64,000 nucleotides of DNA from Selaginella moellendorffii (GCF_000143415.4 NW_003314284.1:1807715-1871714), one strand, 5' to 3'. Shown: positions 1 to 12,689, counted from the first letter of the stretch. Numbers and translations: made by a program. Notes: generated by a model not told the origin, from the sequence alone.

Positions 1-114
1 CTGCCCGATTTACATTTTTCTTTTCCTTTTGCTCAGCTCCTTGTCTTGGAGCTACGGGCTTCTACAATTGCTGTGAGTTTTAAGCAAGAGGACTAATGTG
101 ATCTTGGCTTCCAG

Positions 115-3100
115 GTCTTGCAAGTTCTCGAGACATTGCGAGGTGCTTGGGTCCCGGCCGAGGTGGTACAAGTGAGGCCAGGACGCCGTGTTGTGAGGTA
201 CGAGGACAATGCCGAAGACTTAGAGTCCATTCCAATCTCCGAGTGCATAGATGGCGAAGACGTGGTGCCACCCCACAAGCGAGTCCGCTTGCGTATCAGG
301 CCAGTGCCGCAGGCCCTCTCTTCCACCATCTCGCTGTGGAAGAAGGGGACTTATGTGGATGCGTTCCACAGGGAGGCATGGTGGGAGGCAATTCTTCTGC
401 AAGACACGTCCGGCCACGACTCAACGGTGCTCACCAGAGTTTTCTCTCCGCCGGAAGGGTTTGAGCTCCAGGTGCCGCTGGGAAGGCTCAGGATCTCGCA
501 AGAGTGGGACGAGTGGACAAACTCTTGGTATGTCCGGGGTCAGATGGATCACAGGCTTGAGAAGTGCACGGTGGTGAGGAAGGAGGCCGATCTCGAGGAG
601 AATGTTTCGGTTGCTTCGAAGAGGAAAATGTTGCTTGCTACTGGCTCCATCCAGGCTGCCGACACGCCGCCCAAGCATCCCGTGGTTGTGGAGTCACACC
701 TCGTCCAAGCGATGCCGATGCCGATCCCGATCCCGATCCAGAGGAAGAAGTTTACCATGGCTCCAAGGATAAGTTGCCGCTCAAAGTCCACCTCCGATGA
801 TGAGGAGGATTTTTCGGAGGAAAGCGAAGGCAGCAGGGACAGTGATGCTGTTACCCCGGTGTCTCGGAGCAGGAACGCATCGAAAGCTTCAACGGACAGC
901 ATAAAAGGCATTCTGATGAACTCGGGATGGGTGCTCAACTCCAAACTTCGTCCCGGGACGCAGAGGAAGGATACGTTCTATCTGTCGCCGGAGGGCAAGT
1001 GTTACAGAACACTCCCTGCGGCATGCAAGGAATGGAGTCGGACGCATCCCCTGTGCAAAAGGACTTCGCAGCTCGAGCTCCTGATGCACGACAAGGCGAA
1101 GAAGTGTTCTGACAGCTTTGAATTGCCTGTGGATGACAACGGCAAGCCAAAGAAAAGAAAGGTGACGCTGGACACACCAGACAGCGTGAAGAGGAGAAAG
1201 CACGAGCTGATGGGTGCGTCCGAAAATCTGAGACCAAATAGCGTATCGAAAATGAAGGACAAGAACCTCCGTGCCCGGATGGAGATTGTTCTTCACGACG
1301 TGACCAAGTACGAGGCGAAACGAACTATCTTATCCTGGTTATTAGAGACGAAGATGCTTCACGAGTTTCAGAAGGTTTCGTATGTGGACAAGAAGACTAG
1401 ACAAGTCCTGCTGGAGGGGATTGTGAGGTTCGAAGGCATCGTCTGCTCTTGCTGCAAGAAGCTGTGGAGCCTTTCCGGTTTTGAAGCTCATTCTGGGACT
1501 AGTCAGCGACGAGCTTGTGCGAGCATCTTCAATAACAAAGGGGAGTCACTTTTGGATCTACAGGTGCAGGCATGGGAATTGCTGGACTCAAAAGTAAACC
1601 CGAAGGAAAACGTCAAGGCAGCTCCTTCTGATGAGAACGATGATGCCTGTGGCGTCTGTGGCGATGGAGGACGGCTTATTTGCTGCGATCATTGTCCATC
1701 CACTTATCATTTAAGCTGCTTGCTGCTTAAGGTATGACGACTCTCTAGACGCTGTTTTTTTTTTCTCATTCACTTGTTTTGGTGCAGGAACTCCCTGAAG
1801 GCGAATGGTTCTGTCCTAGTTGTCGGTGTGCGATATGTGGAGGCAGCGAGTACAACGCAGATGGAAGTTCTTTCAACGAAATGACCGTTCTTCTCTGTGA
1901 TCAATGTGAACGTGAATGTAAGTGCTTTCAAATTCTACTGGGTTCGATTGACAGTATACTTGTTTCAGACCATGTTTCTTGCTTATATTCAAGAGGCATG
2001 GCAAAAATGACCAGCTGCCCGGATGATTCTTGGTTTTGTGGGGATCACTGTGACAAGGTGAAGCTACACAATCATGCTTTCAACTGACGAAACTATCATT
2101 TTCTACCAGATCTTTCAAGGACTTCGTAAGCTTGTGGGCATTTCCAACAACATTGGAGAAGGACTCTCCTGGACGCTGCTGCGGTCCGGTGAAGACGATC
2201 TACCGTCAGCCAATAGCATGAACCGGGAGCAAATGGCTGAACACCGAAGTAAGCTTGCTGTTGCACTTGGCGTCATGCAAGAATGTTTTTTGCCCATGGT
2301 GGATCCTCGGACAAAGATTGACCTTGTCACTCACATACTTTACAACCGGGGGTATACTTAATCTTGCATGCTTGTATTGTGTCTTGTACTCAAGATTGTT
2401 TTTTTTTTTTTCTTTTCTGCAGCAAGGCCGAGGTTAATCGCTTAAATTTTCGAGGATTTTACACTGTTGTCTTGGAAAAAGACGACGAAGTTATTTCCGT
2501 CGCTTCAATTCGGTGAGTCTCGTGTATTCTGGGCTAAGGAACCTCACGATTGGTTTGCAGGATACATGGAGGACTCCTCGCAGAAATGCCCCTCATCGGA
2601 ACAAGATTTCATCATCGAAGGCAAGGCATGTGTCGTCGCTTGGTGCGGGCAATCGAGGGGGTAATCTGTGCTGCTTTCCCAGAGTTTTGTCGCTGACATC
2701 AATTTTCCAGCTCCTACAAAGGCTGGGAATCCGAAGTTTCGTGCTACCGGCTGTACCAGAGCTTCTTCACACTTGGAAAAACGCCTTTGGATTCCAGGAG
2801 ATGGCCCCAACCCAAAGGCTTGAGCTTGTGAAGCTGAGTGTTGTATCCTTTCCCGGGGTGACTTTGTTGCAAAAGCCACTACAGTCCTCAGGTAAACTTT
2901 TGATGCACTTCTGCTCTTTTGCCGACCATAAACTATTTGCAGAGCTTCCCGATATCGATGTGGACTGGCTCACGCAAGGAGAATTCGATCCTGTTGATAC
3001 TTCTTATCTGTAAGGCTACTTCTAATAGTTTGAAATCGATTGATAGTCTTTACCTGCGCAGAAAACCGGAGCAAGATAAACTTTTGGCTGTTACTGTATG

Positions 3101-3492
3101 TAAAGAATCTATGGCATGCACTTCAGTCGCGGACGATCCTGCTCCTCTAGCAGTGCTTCCTCGCAAGCTTGTCATTGGCGGGGATGCTTCTCTGATCGCG
3201 GGCCTCCAGACGGTGGACAGCGGCGTTACATTGTTGTCCAGCTTTGTCAAGAACTTTGGCAAGGATAGCTTTGGAGCAAAATTGCCTGTCAAGCTGAATG
3301 ATTCTGGTAAGCTTCTTCTTCGTCTTCCAGTTTGCTGATAAGCTGTTTTGTTTTTTTGTTTTCCAAGTAGGAGATAAGAAGAGTTCACTCCAGCTGACGC
3401 TCTCATCGAAGGATTGTGTTTATGTGCCGCTGGATGAGCCGCCGCAAGCATTGTGGACGTGGGAAGAGCCTGTGGACACTCGCATTTTTTGA
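115..3492 (+). CDS. PHD-finger/GNAT chromatin regulator, IDM1-like (5' partial)
   Basis: Multi-exon gene. The first visible exon opens after an AG acceptor at 113-114, so the start lies upstream of the window. Domain order seen: two Agenet/Tudor-like blocks (first 150 residues), an acidic and basic linker, a TPL-binding-like domain around a CSCCKKLW motif (about 1435-1600), PHD finger 1 spliced at 1731/1788 ([13 protein letters not shown] then EWFCPSCRC), PHD finger 2 (CAICGG, CDQCERE, YHVSC), then a GNAT-like fold with the [10 protein letters not shown] cofactor loop and [11 protein letters not shown]. This order matches plant IDM1/ROS4-type histone acetyltransferases, which read chromatin marks and acetylate H3 to counter DNA methylation. 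That role is inferred from the family. Introns are 50-110 bases. The C-terminal tail after the GNAT fold ends DTRIF. The reading frame looks intact across the splices I checked. Confidence 0.85.
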
Positions 3493-4303
3493 TAGACAAT
3501 CAGAGCGAAAAAAAAATTCTCTCCAGTTGTGGTGATGCCCGAAAGCTGGGAAACTAACGAGCAAAGCTTGAGATTGAGAAAATCCGCAGGTGGTAGCTTT
3601 GGAAACTTCCCTGTACAAAACCATTCAAAATTCTTACAATGTGGACCCATCGCATTAATTTATTGGGTTCCAATCTTACATATGAGCTTAAAGAATATGA
3701 GTAGTAGTCTCAATTCGTAGAATACAACGATATCATGCTCTTCTTCTTTTTCTATTTGAATAACTGCATCAAGGAGTGCTGCCACGATCTTATTCTTGTT
3801 GATTTGTAATTGTATGGATCCACCCTTGCGATCTTATTCAGTTCATCCCGGGTCTTACTCATTAGCACTACCTTAATCTTGTTAGCCATTGGGCCGTGGA
3901 ATCTTGTTCAGCTCGTCTTGGGTCTTACTGATTAGCCCTTTCATTATCTTATTCTTGTTGCTGTAATTGCATGGATCCAAGCCATTGGTCTGTGCAATCT
4001 CGTTCAACTCATATCGGGTCTTCCTAACTAGCTTTTTAGCTTTACTTTCTGTTAGCCACCTTTCATTCACAATCTCCTCCACTGTTCCTTTAGAAGCTTC
4101 AGCACCTCCTTGGATGGAACTCTGTTTGCAAACGCGTGATCCATGCTCACCATGCAGCTCCTGTGCTCGAGCTGATGTAGAAAAAAACAGATTTGTCCGC
4201 AAGTTCGAATCCCACTCTCAACACTCGCTCATTTTTCTTTATTTGAATTATTGGAACGTTGAAGGAATGCATGCTAGGGTTTATTGGGGATTTTCCAGCA
4301 GCC
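3493..4303. other. Intergenic region with SAP-like repeat relic and RNase HII promoter
   Basis: No intact gene is seen. It carries the 3' flank of the PHD/GNAT gene, a degenerate repeat relic on the minus strand (separate entry) and, near 4273, a telo-box-like TAGGGTTTA about 30 bases before the RNase HII start. Confidence 0.5.
3785..4202 (-). pseudogene. Degenerate tandem repeats resembling SAP-type helices
   Basis: Read on the minus strand, three imperfect copies of a block of roughly 65-100 bases encode similar peptides: KTRYELNEIAQTNGLDP, KTQDELNKIPRPNG and KTRDELNKIARVDP, two of them followed by a basic NKNKI/RIRS segment. The spacing (helix, NGL turn, basic helix) recalls SAP DNA-binding motifs, but this is only a visual likeness. 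A stop after the second copy and a frame change into the third show that it is broken, unless an unseen intron removes the stop. No parent gene is visible in the window. Confidence 0.35.
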
Positions 4304-5734
4304 ATGGTGGCGCAGCGATCCAAGGCTCCAGTTCCGGCAGCGCCAAGTATGTTTCGCACTGCTATGGTAATCTTAGTTCTTCTGTTTTGTTTCGTTTGTG
4401 CAAAAAGGCAAACGCTTGTCCATCGCGAAAAAAAGTGGAAACGTGAAGAACAAAGCATCAGTGCCGACTAGTGCAGTCAAGACACGGAGAAACAAGAATG
4501 CTGATCCACCTGGTTAGTGAAAAGAAAGAATTTATTTAATTTTTTTCAAAAGCCCATTGCGTAGAACTGGAGCCGAGAAAAGCATCATCCAGGGGCAAGA
4601 AAGCTGTGGAGAATAAAGCGGACAACAGCGATCAAGGTCCCACGAGCAAACGGGGATGCAAGAAAGCGAAAAAACACCCGGAAGAAAAATCATCGCATCC
4701 AGGAGAAAATCACAGAAAAAATGTGAAGTCTACAGCCTTGAAACGGGTCCCGAGCCGAGACTTGGAGGTATACCAGGCTTTTCTTTTTAGTTTCTTTATG
4801 GTGTAGTTCTCTCCAGATCGAGCTTTGGAAAACCGGATTCCATCGCGTTATAGGCGTGGATGAAGCAGGAAGAGGACCCCTCGCTGGTCCTGTCGTTGCT
4901 GCTGCTTGCATCATTCCGGAGGACGTCGATATCCAAGGTGCGTAGCTTTTTGTCTCTCAGGAATGATCATTTATCTCCCTCTTACTTCCCCCAGGTATCG
5001 ATGATAGCAAGAAGCTCACAGCCGAGAAGCGAGAGCAGCTTTACTCGCAAATCACATCCACTCCGGGGGTCCGTTTCTCGGTGAGAGCCTGCCTCTTTAT
5101 CATCCCAAAAACTTTGGACTGACCGGGAGGAGCTTGTCTATGTGTAAGATTTGTGTCGTGGATGCGCCGAGGATCGACGAGATCAACATCCTTCAGGTAA
5201 GTACAACAGCGTTTCTTTTTTCTTTCTTTGCTAGTGCAATTGGAAGGCGTTTTCAGGCGACAATGGAAGCCATGGAAACTTGCGTGGAAGAACTTACAGG
5301 GAACGGACGTGATCATCCGCCATACATACTGATTGATGGAAACAGGATTCCAGGCGGTCTCTCTGGAAAACACGCGAGGAGTGTGGTCAAGGTAATCGTC
5401 GTTCTTCGTCAGATGCGAATGTCCTCTTTACACTTGTTGGTTTGTTCGCAGGGCGACGCCGAAAGCCATGTCATCGCCGCTGCGTCCATTTTGGCAAAGG
5501 TGACGAGGGACCGGCTCATGGAGGATTACGACAAGTATGGTGGTGCTTGCTTACCTCTGACTCTCTTTTTATTTTTATTTTGCCTTTGGTCGTAGGAGAT
5601 GGCCGCTTTACGGATTCAAAGACCATAAAGGCTATGGGACTGCGTCACACACGGCGGCATTGCTGAAACACGGCCCTTGTGACATCCATAGACGCTCTTT
5701 CGCACCCTTGAGAAATCAGATTCTCGATATGTAA
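4304..5734 (+). CDS. Ribonuclease HII, organelle/bacterial type
   Basis: The gene cleaves the RNA strand of RNA-DNA hybrids and removes single ribonucleotides. The start ATG at 4304 ([14 protein letters not shown]) follows a telo-box-like leader. Exons join in frame through short introns at about 4347, 4491, 4768, 4940, 5079, 5196, 5391 and 5537. A lysine-rich, low-complexity N-terminal extension of about 90 residues precedes the catalytic core. The core starts [17 protein letters not shown] (catalytic Asp and Glu), then DDSKKLT, then IDEINILQ, then [10 protein letters not shown] (third acid), then [15 protein letters not shown] (fourth acid) and GYGTASH. All four acidic residues are present. 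The sequence is the bacterial-type single-subunit RNase HII rather than the eukaryotic RNase H2A. Such plant proteins usually work in plastids or mitochondria. The basic N-terminus could be targeting or nucleic-acid binding. It ends RNQILDM. Confidence 0.9.
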
Positions 5735-5835
5735 ACAGGCAGCTCAAAAAGCTCGGGCGTTTCGCCCGCATTTTTAAGTCAAGAGTATACAAAAACAAAT
5801 TTTCGCCGGCAGACTTCCACCAGTGTTCAGTCGAG

Positions 5836-8800
5836 TCAAGAAAAACAGTCATGGATGATCGATAAAACTCGAGGAACAAAACTAGCGAGCAAATGGACAT
5901 GTAGGTAAGAGAGCTGAAAAAGTTTGCAGGAACAAACTGAAAAAGGACAGTACCTGGCGAAAGCTTGCAATGTGAAGTCTAAAACCCCGAGTCTTGGATC
6001 GGCAGACCGGCTCATCAGCTGAACGCTGACTTTTCTCTCGAATCTCACTGTCCGGTTGCAAAGATCTCGGCTTTTAGAACCTGGAAGTAAAAGAGAGATA
6101 TTTAGAGACATGCCAATAGGACTCCAGACTGTCTACCTGAAAAATCTGTGGTCAAGGTAACTGCAAATGTCAGCAATTGCTTACACGTCTCGGTGCAAGG
6201 TGGTATATGTAATAGCAAGGCCCGGTTGATGGCATATCTCGAGTGCTGACGTCTTCTTCTGCTGGCTATCCTGTACCGCATCACACACGGCCCCTGAAAA
6301 CTCAAATTGTCAGCAAGTATGTAAATGACGCTATGTGAGGAAAAGAAGTCGTCACCTTGGAAAAATCTATGGTCTTGCTCGTGGGTGAGTCATGCGCGAG
6401 CTAGTGGCAGAAAGGCTGCTCGAGCATTAGAGCTTATAAGGTCTTGATTGTTTGGCTCCTGTCGTAAGTAGGCCTGTTTGCAATGGCGAGCGTCTGTAGA
6501 GGCTCGCTTAACTCGGGGAAAATGCTTTTCAAGAGAAAACGCCACTTGATAGTTATAAGCGTCCATCTGCACGCCCCAATCATATGATTCTCAATGCAAA
6601 TGAAGAGCAATGCATAATTACCCCTTGGTGGGAGTACGTTCCCATTTCCAGCTGCTCACGAGATCAGGCCAAAGCGAGAAATTATCTAGCGTTTGCCCTT
6701 TGATTGCATCCATGACCTGTGCAAAATAGACTAGGAGTAAGAACGATGTTTGCGGAAACATATTGATCACCTCGTCAGTTTGAATGACATTGCTGTTGTA
6801 TAGTATTTCTCTGAAATCTGCATCATCGATGGATTTGACCTGTAACAAAAAAAAAGAAGAACATGCGTGGACACGCTTATGACCTGCTCACCTTGACAGA
6901 CAAACCGAGGACATCACCAGCTTTAGACTCGTAGACGGCAGCATTGCCAGTGGAGTTTAGAACCTACAACCAAACAAACACAGTCAACGTATTATTAAGT
7001 TGGTGTAAACTCCTTACCAGTTCCACTAGCATGTTTGAAGATTGCGACCCGGGAATAGCTGCGTTCTCAAACGTGACTTCTCCTGACTGGCTCTCGATTT
7101 TAAAATAATGCACGGCCGCTTGAAACAATCCACCCATAGTTCCCCCCACTTGCAATTGGCCGTGCGCCTACAAGTTACGGTTAAGTTTGGATGATCATAT
7201 GCTCTAAGCATATCTTACCTTGTTGTTAACAAGTAGCTCCACTTGAAAAGTCGCGAGCTTGCTAAGGGGGTTGATTGTTGCATCGTTCTGCTTAGCACGT
7301 AACAAGAACTCTTTGATCTGCACAAAGAAGTGAGACAAAGAACAAAGAACGAAGGTCGACTTACTTTAGCTTGGGCTTGTAATCGTTTCGACGCTTCCAC
7401 CTTGTTGTCTAGATCACATCCTGCAAACCCAATGCCATTAGTTGACGTCAAAGCTCAACGCCATTGTATCCTCACCTCCAAGTCTTAATATTTCTTTCTT
7501 GGCAAGCTCGACCCTTTCGCTCCACTTCTTCTCCGAGTTCTTTAGAACGCTTTCCTGTAGCTTGAATCTTTCCCTGAGATCGCCGATTTCTCCTGACATC
7601 GCTTTAACTTTCTCCCCGACAGACGCCTTGAGTTCTATCGATCTGTCCTTGATAAAAATCAACCTCCCGCAAGTGTCGTGATTAGAACCAGCCTCTTTGA
7701 ATGGTGTTCCTCCAAGGTCGTGTTCGATTGACTGGAGTGCTGCACATAACTCTGTTAAGAGAGGATCCAATTGTGATGCCTGGACTGATAGACTTTGTGC
7801 TCTAACGAGAGCCTTGTCCTTCGTGTCCTTTGACGAAAGAAGCTCCTGTTTTATCTTGTCGAGAAGAGCGATATCATCAGACAGCGATCCACCAAAACTT
7901 TTCCCGAGTTCCGCAGGAAATAGAGACTGAATCGCTTTCAGATTTTGTCTGATAGTATCCAAGTGCTTTCCAGTAGACTGAGATAACCCCTTGTCGTCGG
8001 ATCCCCTCTTCTCGGCCTCCGCCAACTTGTTAGCTATCCCGTCCAACTTGGCAACCATTGAGTCCCGTTCCTTCGCCATTCCGTCGAGCTTAGCAACCAC
8101 TGCGTCCCGTTCTTTCACCATTCCGTCCAGCTTGGTAAGTATCGAGTCCCGTTCCTTCGACATTCCGTCGAGCTTGGCAGCCACTGTGTCCCGTTCCTTC
8201 GACATTCCGTCCAGCTTGGTAACCATTGAGTCCCGTTCCTTAGTCATTCCGTCCAGCTTGGTAGCCATGGAGTCTCGCTCCTTCTTCAAATCCAGGACTT
8301 TTGGAACTAAAGTCGATAGTGCAGCAGCTACCTGTCCCAGTTCAGCTACTCCTTTTGCTGCCTTGGCGCTGCCAACCTCTCCAAAGATCGGTTGTAGTTT
8401 CAGTATCGACGTCTGAAGAGCACCACATGCATCACTGACTTGTTTCAAGGTGGAATCTAGCTGACTGTCTTTCTTCTGACCCATGGCATTCAGCTCGCTT
8501 TCTGCAGCCTTTAATTTACTGCTGGCTGTCTCGCTATCCATCTTCAGTTGTACTACCTTCGCAATGATAATAGGAAGCTCGGCCACTGCATCTGTTCCTT
8601 TCTCTGTTTTCTGAAAGATGGCCAGTAACTCCAACAGGTGGCCATGTCCTTTCTTTAGCTTGGATTCCAGGCGAGTCTTCTCGGTGACAAGAGCCTCAAA
8701 ACATCCCACGATACTTCCAACTTCCTTCTGCTCGTCGAAACCTGAGGTTTTAGTCACTGCAGCTCCAGCAGTTCGCAGAAGGGTGCCATAACTACCGTCT

Positions 8801-10751
8801 TGCAATGAAGAACTCAGCTTGACAAACAGATCTTGCAGTTGATGAAGCTGTTTGCCGACAGCAGCTTTTTCTTTCTCAACGTGTAAAAGCGCATCTCCAA
8901 GTTTATCCTTTTCGAGTTTCAACCTCCTCTGCTTGTTCGTAAGGTCGTCCAAAGTTCTTTCCAGTTCTCGTGCCTTTGAAGCGTTCTTTGTTACGGCCAC
9001 TTCGACGGAAGATTTTTCTTTTTGTAGCATCTAAACACAGCACAAGATTAAATGCTTTCATCGAGGTACAGACAATTACCTGCAGTGATTCCAGTCTCCT
9101 TCGAACTTGCTCCCTGATCACTACTAAGTTAGCTGAAAGAACGTCCACTTTCGGATCTGCCCTTTCAAGTCCAAGATCCTCCCTCAATTGCGCAGTCACA
9201 GAGCCGCATTTCTCGTGCTCGTACTGTAGAGAGCTTGAAAGTTTTCCCGCAGTATCGGCCTTCAAAAGTGAAAATAGAACGATCAGATTTTGGCCCTTCA
9301 AAACTTTCAACTCACCTTGGAAACGAGCAGCTGAATCATCTCTTGAACTTTGTTAAATCCAGCGGCAATTTCGTCCTGAGACTTCTCTCCGGACAGCGCA
9401 CTGAGGTCAACACCTTTTAGCAGTGTCGCGCTGGCTAATGTACGATCCAATCCATTCAACTTATGAGAGACTTCTTCGAGTGCTTTCAAAGCATTCTACA
9501 AAGTTTCACGGTTAGACATTATGGATACTGAGATGTGTAAGAAAATCTTACGAGAGCAGAGTCTCGAAATTTAAATGATTCTTCGGCTCCTTTGCGTAGA
9601 GACTTCGCCTCTTCTTGCAAAGAAGTGAATTCCTTTTCTCTTGATTTCGTATCTTTCAACTGGAAGGTATACATTTTTAATGGTTCTAGTACATTGGCAT
9701 ACGTACCAGGTCATCAAGATCTACTCGTATCCGCAGTATCTTCGCTGCTGTTTTAATCCCCTCTGTCTTTCTAACTGGACTTGACCGAGAATCTGGCAAG
9801 TAGCATGCACTCTATGAGTTCCACTTCGTACTTGATACGGTAATCTACCTATCCTTTGTGTAAAATAGTCCGGAAGATAAAACGTATCGAGCGGTTCGTC
9901 AATGCTTTTCAAAATCTCAGTCATGTCATTCTGGAGCACGTCCAAAGCCGATTCTTTTCTGACATTATCATGTCGCAAATCCAAAATCTGAAAGCCACGA
10001 GGTAATGGTGTGAAACAAAAAGAAAAAGAAAAAAAATAAAAAATCTGCAGACCTTTCGTTTGCTTTCCTCCGTAAAAGCTGCAAGCCTTTTCTCCGAGAT
10101 CTCGACTTGAGCTCTCATGTAGGCCATATCCTTCTCATAGGCCTGCAAAGACAACATTGTAAAACTCCAAAACGATCGGAAACATTCAAAACAAACCTTA
10201 CTGTTGTACTGCAGCTGATGCTTGTACTGCCTGACTTTTCTCTTTTGATTTTCCAGAAGTACTTCTCTCTCATCGGAAAGAACTTCGAGTGCTGATACCC
10301 TGACTACACGTGAAACAAACGCTAAGCGTGAGAAGACACACAGAGGAAAAAAACTTACCTTGCTCTCAAGCGACTGATCAGCTCGTTACTTCGTTCCAAT
10401 TCCGAGTGATACTGCTTCTGCTCCAACTGCATCGCGGACTCGGCCTTTCTAGCCATCCTCCGGTAGAACTCCACACCACCATAATTCTCAGCATATCTAG
10501 AGGTCACAAATAAGTAGCTAGCGACACGAAAATTTTACTTACATGTGATACTGCGTGGCATCCAAAACACCTTGCTTGACCTTCTGCGACAGAGCTGATC
10601 GCTCGTTCTGCCTCGAGTAAGTCTTAATGTAAGGAAGCGACGACTGCGATCGAGCAAAATGATCAAGAACCTGGCCAGACAGCAGGGCGATCGATAGCAC
10701 AGACCGTAGCAGGAGGCGCAAATATCGATTCCGCTGCTGGATCTTCGCCAT
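5836..10751 (-). CDS. Large coiled-coil protein with N-terminal signal anchor, family not recognised
   Basis: Read on the minus strand from ATG at 10751. The product starts MAKIQQRNRYLRLLLRSVLS followed by IALLSG, a basic then hydrophobic stretch that looks like a signal peptide or signal anchor. Many exons follow with introns of 40-100 bases. Residues after about 90 are strongly heptad-like (for example RSNELISRLRARVSALEVL). The largest exon (about 7476-9030) encodes some 515 residues of coiled coil, including six 14-residue tandem repeats. The C-terminal third is not coiled coil: it contains QVGGTMGGLFQAAVHYFKIE, GDVLGLSVKVKSIDD and VQLMSRSADPRLGVLDF. The 3' end is uncertain: the last clear exon ends near 5955, and reading on to a stop at 5836 is one option. 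I do not know the family. A tethering or scaffold role in the secretory system would fit the layout but is only inference. Confidence 0.7.
8022..8284 (-). repeat. Six-copy 42-bp tandem repeat inside the coiled-coil gene
   Basis: Within the big exon of the coiled-coil gene, a 42-base unit is repeated about six times in frame. Each unit encodes a 14-residue variant of KLDGMxKERDSMxx, for example KLDGMSKERDTVAA and KLDGMVKERDAVVA. Fourteen residues equals two heptads, so the repeat extends the coil without breaking register. Copies differ mainly at the residues before KLDG. Confidence 0.85.
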
Positions 10752-10965
10752 CGGATCCAACTTCCGTGGCGAGGCCGAGTGATGTGTGCGCTCGCCGGCT
10801 CGGCACGCCGCGCCTCCGCATCGACATCTCCCAGCTCGAGAGGAAATATTTCAGATATGTGCCCTAGAGTTTGCCCAGGCAGAATAGAGAGATGAGAAGG
10901 GACAGTGGCAACAAGCTCCACGGCCAATCCCAGCCGCACGATTTAGATGTTTAACATTTTTAAGT

Positions 10966-12503
10966 TTAAACCCTCCGAGAAGATGGGACGAGCTTGAACG
11001 GAGAAGCTCTGGGAACCGTGACCCCGAACGCTTCGGTCATGTCCATCTCCTCCCCGCTCGCCAATTTCCAATCGAAAACATGGATCAAGTTCGCCAGGAT
11101 GAACATCACAGTGGTCATTCCCAAAGTCACGCCTGGGCAGCCCCTCCTTCCGGATCCGAAGGGCAAGTACTCGAAGCTCTGGCCTCTCACGTCCATTCCC
11201 TGGCACTTCTCGAGAAATCTCTCGGGATCAAACTTGAGAGGCTCGTCCCACCACCGCGGATCCCTCGCGATCGCATACGCATTGACGATCACTCGAGTTT
11301 TCGCGGGGATGGTGTAGTTCTCCAGCACGCAAGCCTCTGTGGATTCGTGTGGGAGGAGCAGTGGCCCGGCGGGATGGAGGCGGAGTGTCTCTTTGACGAC
11401 TGCTTGGAGGTACCGGAGCTTTGGAAGATCGCTCTCGTCCAGCATGGCTTTGTCCCCGACCATTTCCGTGAGTTCTTCTTGGGCACGGCGAAGCAGCGCT
11501 GGATCGTTCACAAGCTCGGATAGAGCCCACTCCACTGTCACAGCGGTAGTATCAGTTCCTGCCGCGAGGATGTCCTGCGTGACGCTTGGATCATCGGCTA
11601 GAAACAAGAATAACGAAAACTTTAGCGTACCTGGCTGAGTGATTTGATGGAAGTGTCGCTCAGTTCCTCCATAGCCAGCATCACGTCGAGGAAATCTCCG
11701 TTGCTGCCTGGCTGCTGGCGATGCTCGGCGATCTGCTTACACAAGTACGCGTCCTGCTGCTGGTGGATCCTCTCCATCTTCCTCGCCTGCGGGTCGACCC
11801 ATGCCAACCACGAGAAGGAATCGCTGAGACAACTCGTCCCGACCACAAACGCTTCCGTGAGCAAGTCCTTGAATCTCACCGCCGCCTCCTTCTCGGCCGA
11901 GGTTCCCGTCAAGTAGCTCTTGTTCATCAGCACCTTCGTCATGATGTTGAAGGTGAGATCCGAGAGCTTCGTCGTCAAATCCACCGCCTCGAGCTGCTTG
12001 TCCGACTGCTGGTGGCGAGAGAGTTCGTCCAGCACGAACGCCATCTCGCGCTTCCGAACGGGATGGGACGTCTCCACGCGCTTGGCAGTGAGGAGCTCCA
12101 GCGTACACAGCTTCCTGACGGTCCTCCAGTGTTCTCCATAAGGTGCCCAAACCAGGCCAGCGCCTCCATAGCCGAAGATCTTGCCAGCGACAGTGGAAGG
12201 CCTGGACGAGAAGACGTGGTCGTGTGTCTTGAGCACCTCTCGAGCAGCCTCGGCGGAGGAGATGACAAGCGTCCTGTGGCTTCCGAGCTTGAGGAGCATC
12301 ACGTCTCCATACCTCGAGGCGAGCTTTTGCAAGGACTGGTGGGGGAGCTTGCCGAGAAGATGGAGATGGCCCAGGAGTGGAACTGCCCGTGGCGATGGCG
12401 GCAAGCTTAAACTTTTGCTGCTGCTCTTGCTCGAGAAGATCATACATCCGAGCTTGAAAACCAGTGCCTTGAGAAATGCCAGTGCCAACCGGAGAAACTC
12501 CAT
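10966..12503 (-). CDS. Cytochrome P450, plant A-type (CYP71 clan)
   Basis: A haem monooxygenase of about 493 residues, anchored in the endoplasmic reticulum by an N-terminal hydrophobic helix (MEFLRLALAFLKALVFKLG) followed by the proline-rich hinge LPPSPRAVPLLGH. Two exons: 11631-12503 and 10966-11574, split by a 57-base intron in the usual A-type position just before the I-helix. All core motifs are visible: AGTDTT (I-helix oxygen binding), ETLR (K-helix), FDPERF and the haem loop FGSGRRGCPG with its cysteine ligand. The acceptor at 11575-11577 keeps frame, giving IKSLSQ joined to DILAAGTDTT. An earlier in-frame extension up to 12614 is unlikely because the hydrophobic anchor begins at the 12503 ATG. 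Family level is A-type; the substrate cannot be told from sequence. Confidence 0.95.
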
Positions 12504-12689
12504 AACTTTCCCAGATCCCCAGTGACTTAGAACTATAAGAAGATTCCAGAGTGTCCTCTTCGATAAGTCGGAACGAAAGCCTACGAACAAGAATGTGGTG
12601 GTCCAGCTGTCCAATAGTTACTCCGGCCACGCGAGCCATCGATTCATCCAAGAAAAATCGCATTTTGATCCGTCCTGAGAGGAAGCTTG

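Noticed and set aside
4195-4215. B-box-like GTTCGAATCC suggesting a tRNA or SINE
   Set aside because: No T-stem pairing, no A box at a suitable distance and no cloverleaf on either strand.
5616-5900. Minus-strand frame overlapping the RNase HII 3' end
   Set aside because: Could extend the coiled-coil gene by a splice, but it is antisense to conserved RNase HII codons, so chance is more likely.
8022-8284. CRISPR-like regular repeats
   Set aside because: The units are contiguous, coding and in a eukaryotic coiled-coil exon; there are no spacers.
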